Shown here: positions 63,587 through 64,000 of the stretch, piece after piece
Position numbering within the stretch: position 1 is the stretch's first letter
Layout: every line of letters begins with the position of its first letter
Origin: Mycobacterium sp. 1423905.2
GTDB taxonomy: Bacteria; Actinomycetota; Actinomycetes; Mycobacteriales; Mycobacteriaceae
NCBI RefSeq assembly: GCF_001673155.1
Contig: NZ_LZLE01000259.1
Coordinates: 1 to 64,000, forward strand
DNA: 64,000 nt
Direction: 5' to 3'
Made by a program: the position numbers and the translations under genes
The notes under the pieces: model-generated
The model's input: only the letters and a program-made list of their open reading frames with translations
What the model was told of the DNA's origin: nothing
Databases searched by the model: none

Positions 63587-64000
63587 GTGCGACTGCAGCG
63601 ACAGGTGGTGGACTACTCGCTTCGGCGGCGCTCACTGCTGGCCGAGGTGTATTCCGGGCGTACCGGGGTGTCCGAGGTGTGCGACGCCAATCCGTATCTG
63701 CTGCGCGCCGCAAAGTTTCACGGCAAACCGAGCAAAGTGATGTGTCCGATCTGCCGCAAGGAGCAGCTCACGCTGGTGTCGTGGGTGTTCGGTGAGCACC
63801 TGGGCGCGGTATCCGGTTCGGCGCGTACCGCCGAGGAACTCGTCATGCTGGCCACCCGGTTCACCGAATTCGCGGTCCACGTGGTGGAGGTCTGCCGGAC
63901 TTGCAGCTGGAACCACCTGGTGAAGTCCTATGTCCTCGGCGCGGCGCGTCCGCCGAAGGGGACCGGCACGCGTACGGCGCGCAACGGCGCCCGAACGGCC
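63587..64000 (+). CDS. DUF5318-type zinc-ribbon protein (Rv0049-like), truncated by the window end
   Basis: The frame from GTG 63587 stays open for 138 codons to the window end, so the C-terminus is missing. It begins VRLQRQVVDYSLRRRSLLAE and has paired Cys motifs CPIC and CRTC about 50 residues apart, a likely zinc ribbon, with VSWVFGEHLGAVSGSARTAEEL between. It matches Rv0049 (about 137 residues), which lies just before ponA1 in M. tuberculosis, so very little is lost. The basic Arg/Thr-rich tail has begun. The function is unknown. Confidence 0.88.
   Translation, partial: MRLQRQVVDYSLRRRSLLAEVYSGRTGVSEVCDANPYLLRAAKFHGKPSKVMCPICRKEQLTLVSWVFGEHLGAVSGSARTAEELVMLATRFTEFAVHVVEVCRTCSWNHLVKSYVLGAARPPKGTGTRTARNGARTA

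Overview
The window is a chromosomal segment of a Mycobacterium, most likely a slow-growing non-tuberculous species. The backbone reproduces the gene order of the M. tuberculosis region next to the replication origin: tRNA-Ala, cwsA, ppiA, an Rv0010c-like gene, crgA, an Rv0012-like gene, trpG, the pknB-pknA-pbpA-rodA-pstP-fhaB-fhaA operon, tRNA-Leu, whiB5, Rv0023 to Rv0028-like genes, Rv0036c to Rv0040c-like genes, leuS, Rv0042c to Rv0048c-like genes including ino1, and the start of an Rv0049-like gene. Coding is GC-rich, GTG starts are common, and several genes show leaderless mycobacterial promoters. Named comparisons to M. tuberculosis are from memory of those proteins, not from a search. 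The species cannot be fixed from the sequence alone.

Layout. 1-6013: tRNA-Ala, then an accessory block: a four-gene flavin/nicotinamide oxidoreductase operon on the minus strand, a DUF5996-type gene and a drug-efflux type MFS gene. 6016-19572: the growth and division block (CwsA, CrgA, two Ser/Thr kinases, the phosphatase PstP, the FHA proteins, the transpeptidase PbpA and the SEDS glycosyltransferase RodA), with ppiA and trpG between. 19799-28033: tRNA-Leu, then accessory genes: an FAD monooxygenase-like protein, an unknown, an EAL-DICT protein, a PPE-PPW protein, a GNAT, a pirin and an acyl-CoA dehydrogenase. 28121-41800: whiB5 and a divergent HTH regulator, then a thirteen-kilobase plus-strand run that ends in eccB, eccC, PE and PPE. 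41893-49360: Rv0036c to leuS equivalents. 49364-62451: lipid, transport and regulatory genes with several insertions relative to M. tuberculosis. 62602-64000: a DUF1707 protein and a truncated zinc-ribbon gene.

The most interesting feature is the locus at 28683-41800. It joins the Rv0023 to Rv0028 gene set to an EspK-like gene, a YbaB/EspL-like gene, eccB, a fused three-ATPase eccC, a PE-like gene and a PPE gene, in the order that opens the ESX-2 locus. There are no EsxA/EsxB-type genes and no espG, eccD, mycP, eccE or eccA. In M. tuberculosis the Rv0023 to Rv0028 genes stand alone at this place, so this window suggests that they are what is left of an ESX-2-like export cassette. WhiB5, which I recall as affecting ESX-2 and ESX-4 genes in M. 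tuberculosis, is encoded at its head.

A second regulatory finding is a 23-bp dyad shared between the promoters of two convergent NAD-dependent dehydrogenase/epimerase genes (57306 and 59102), beside a TetR gene, which suggests a small local regulon.
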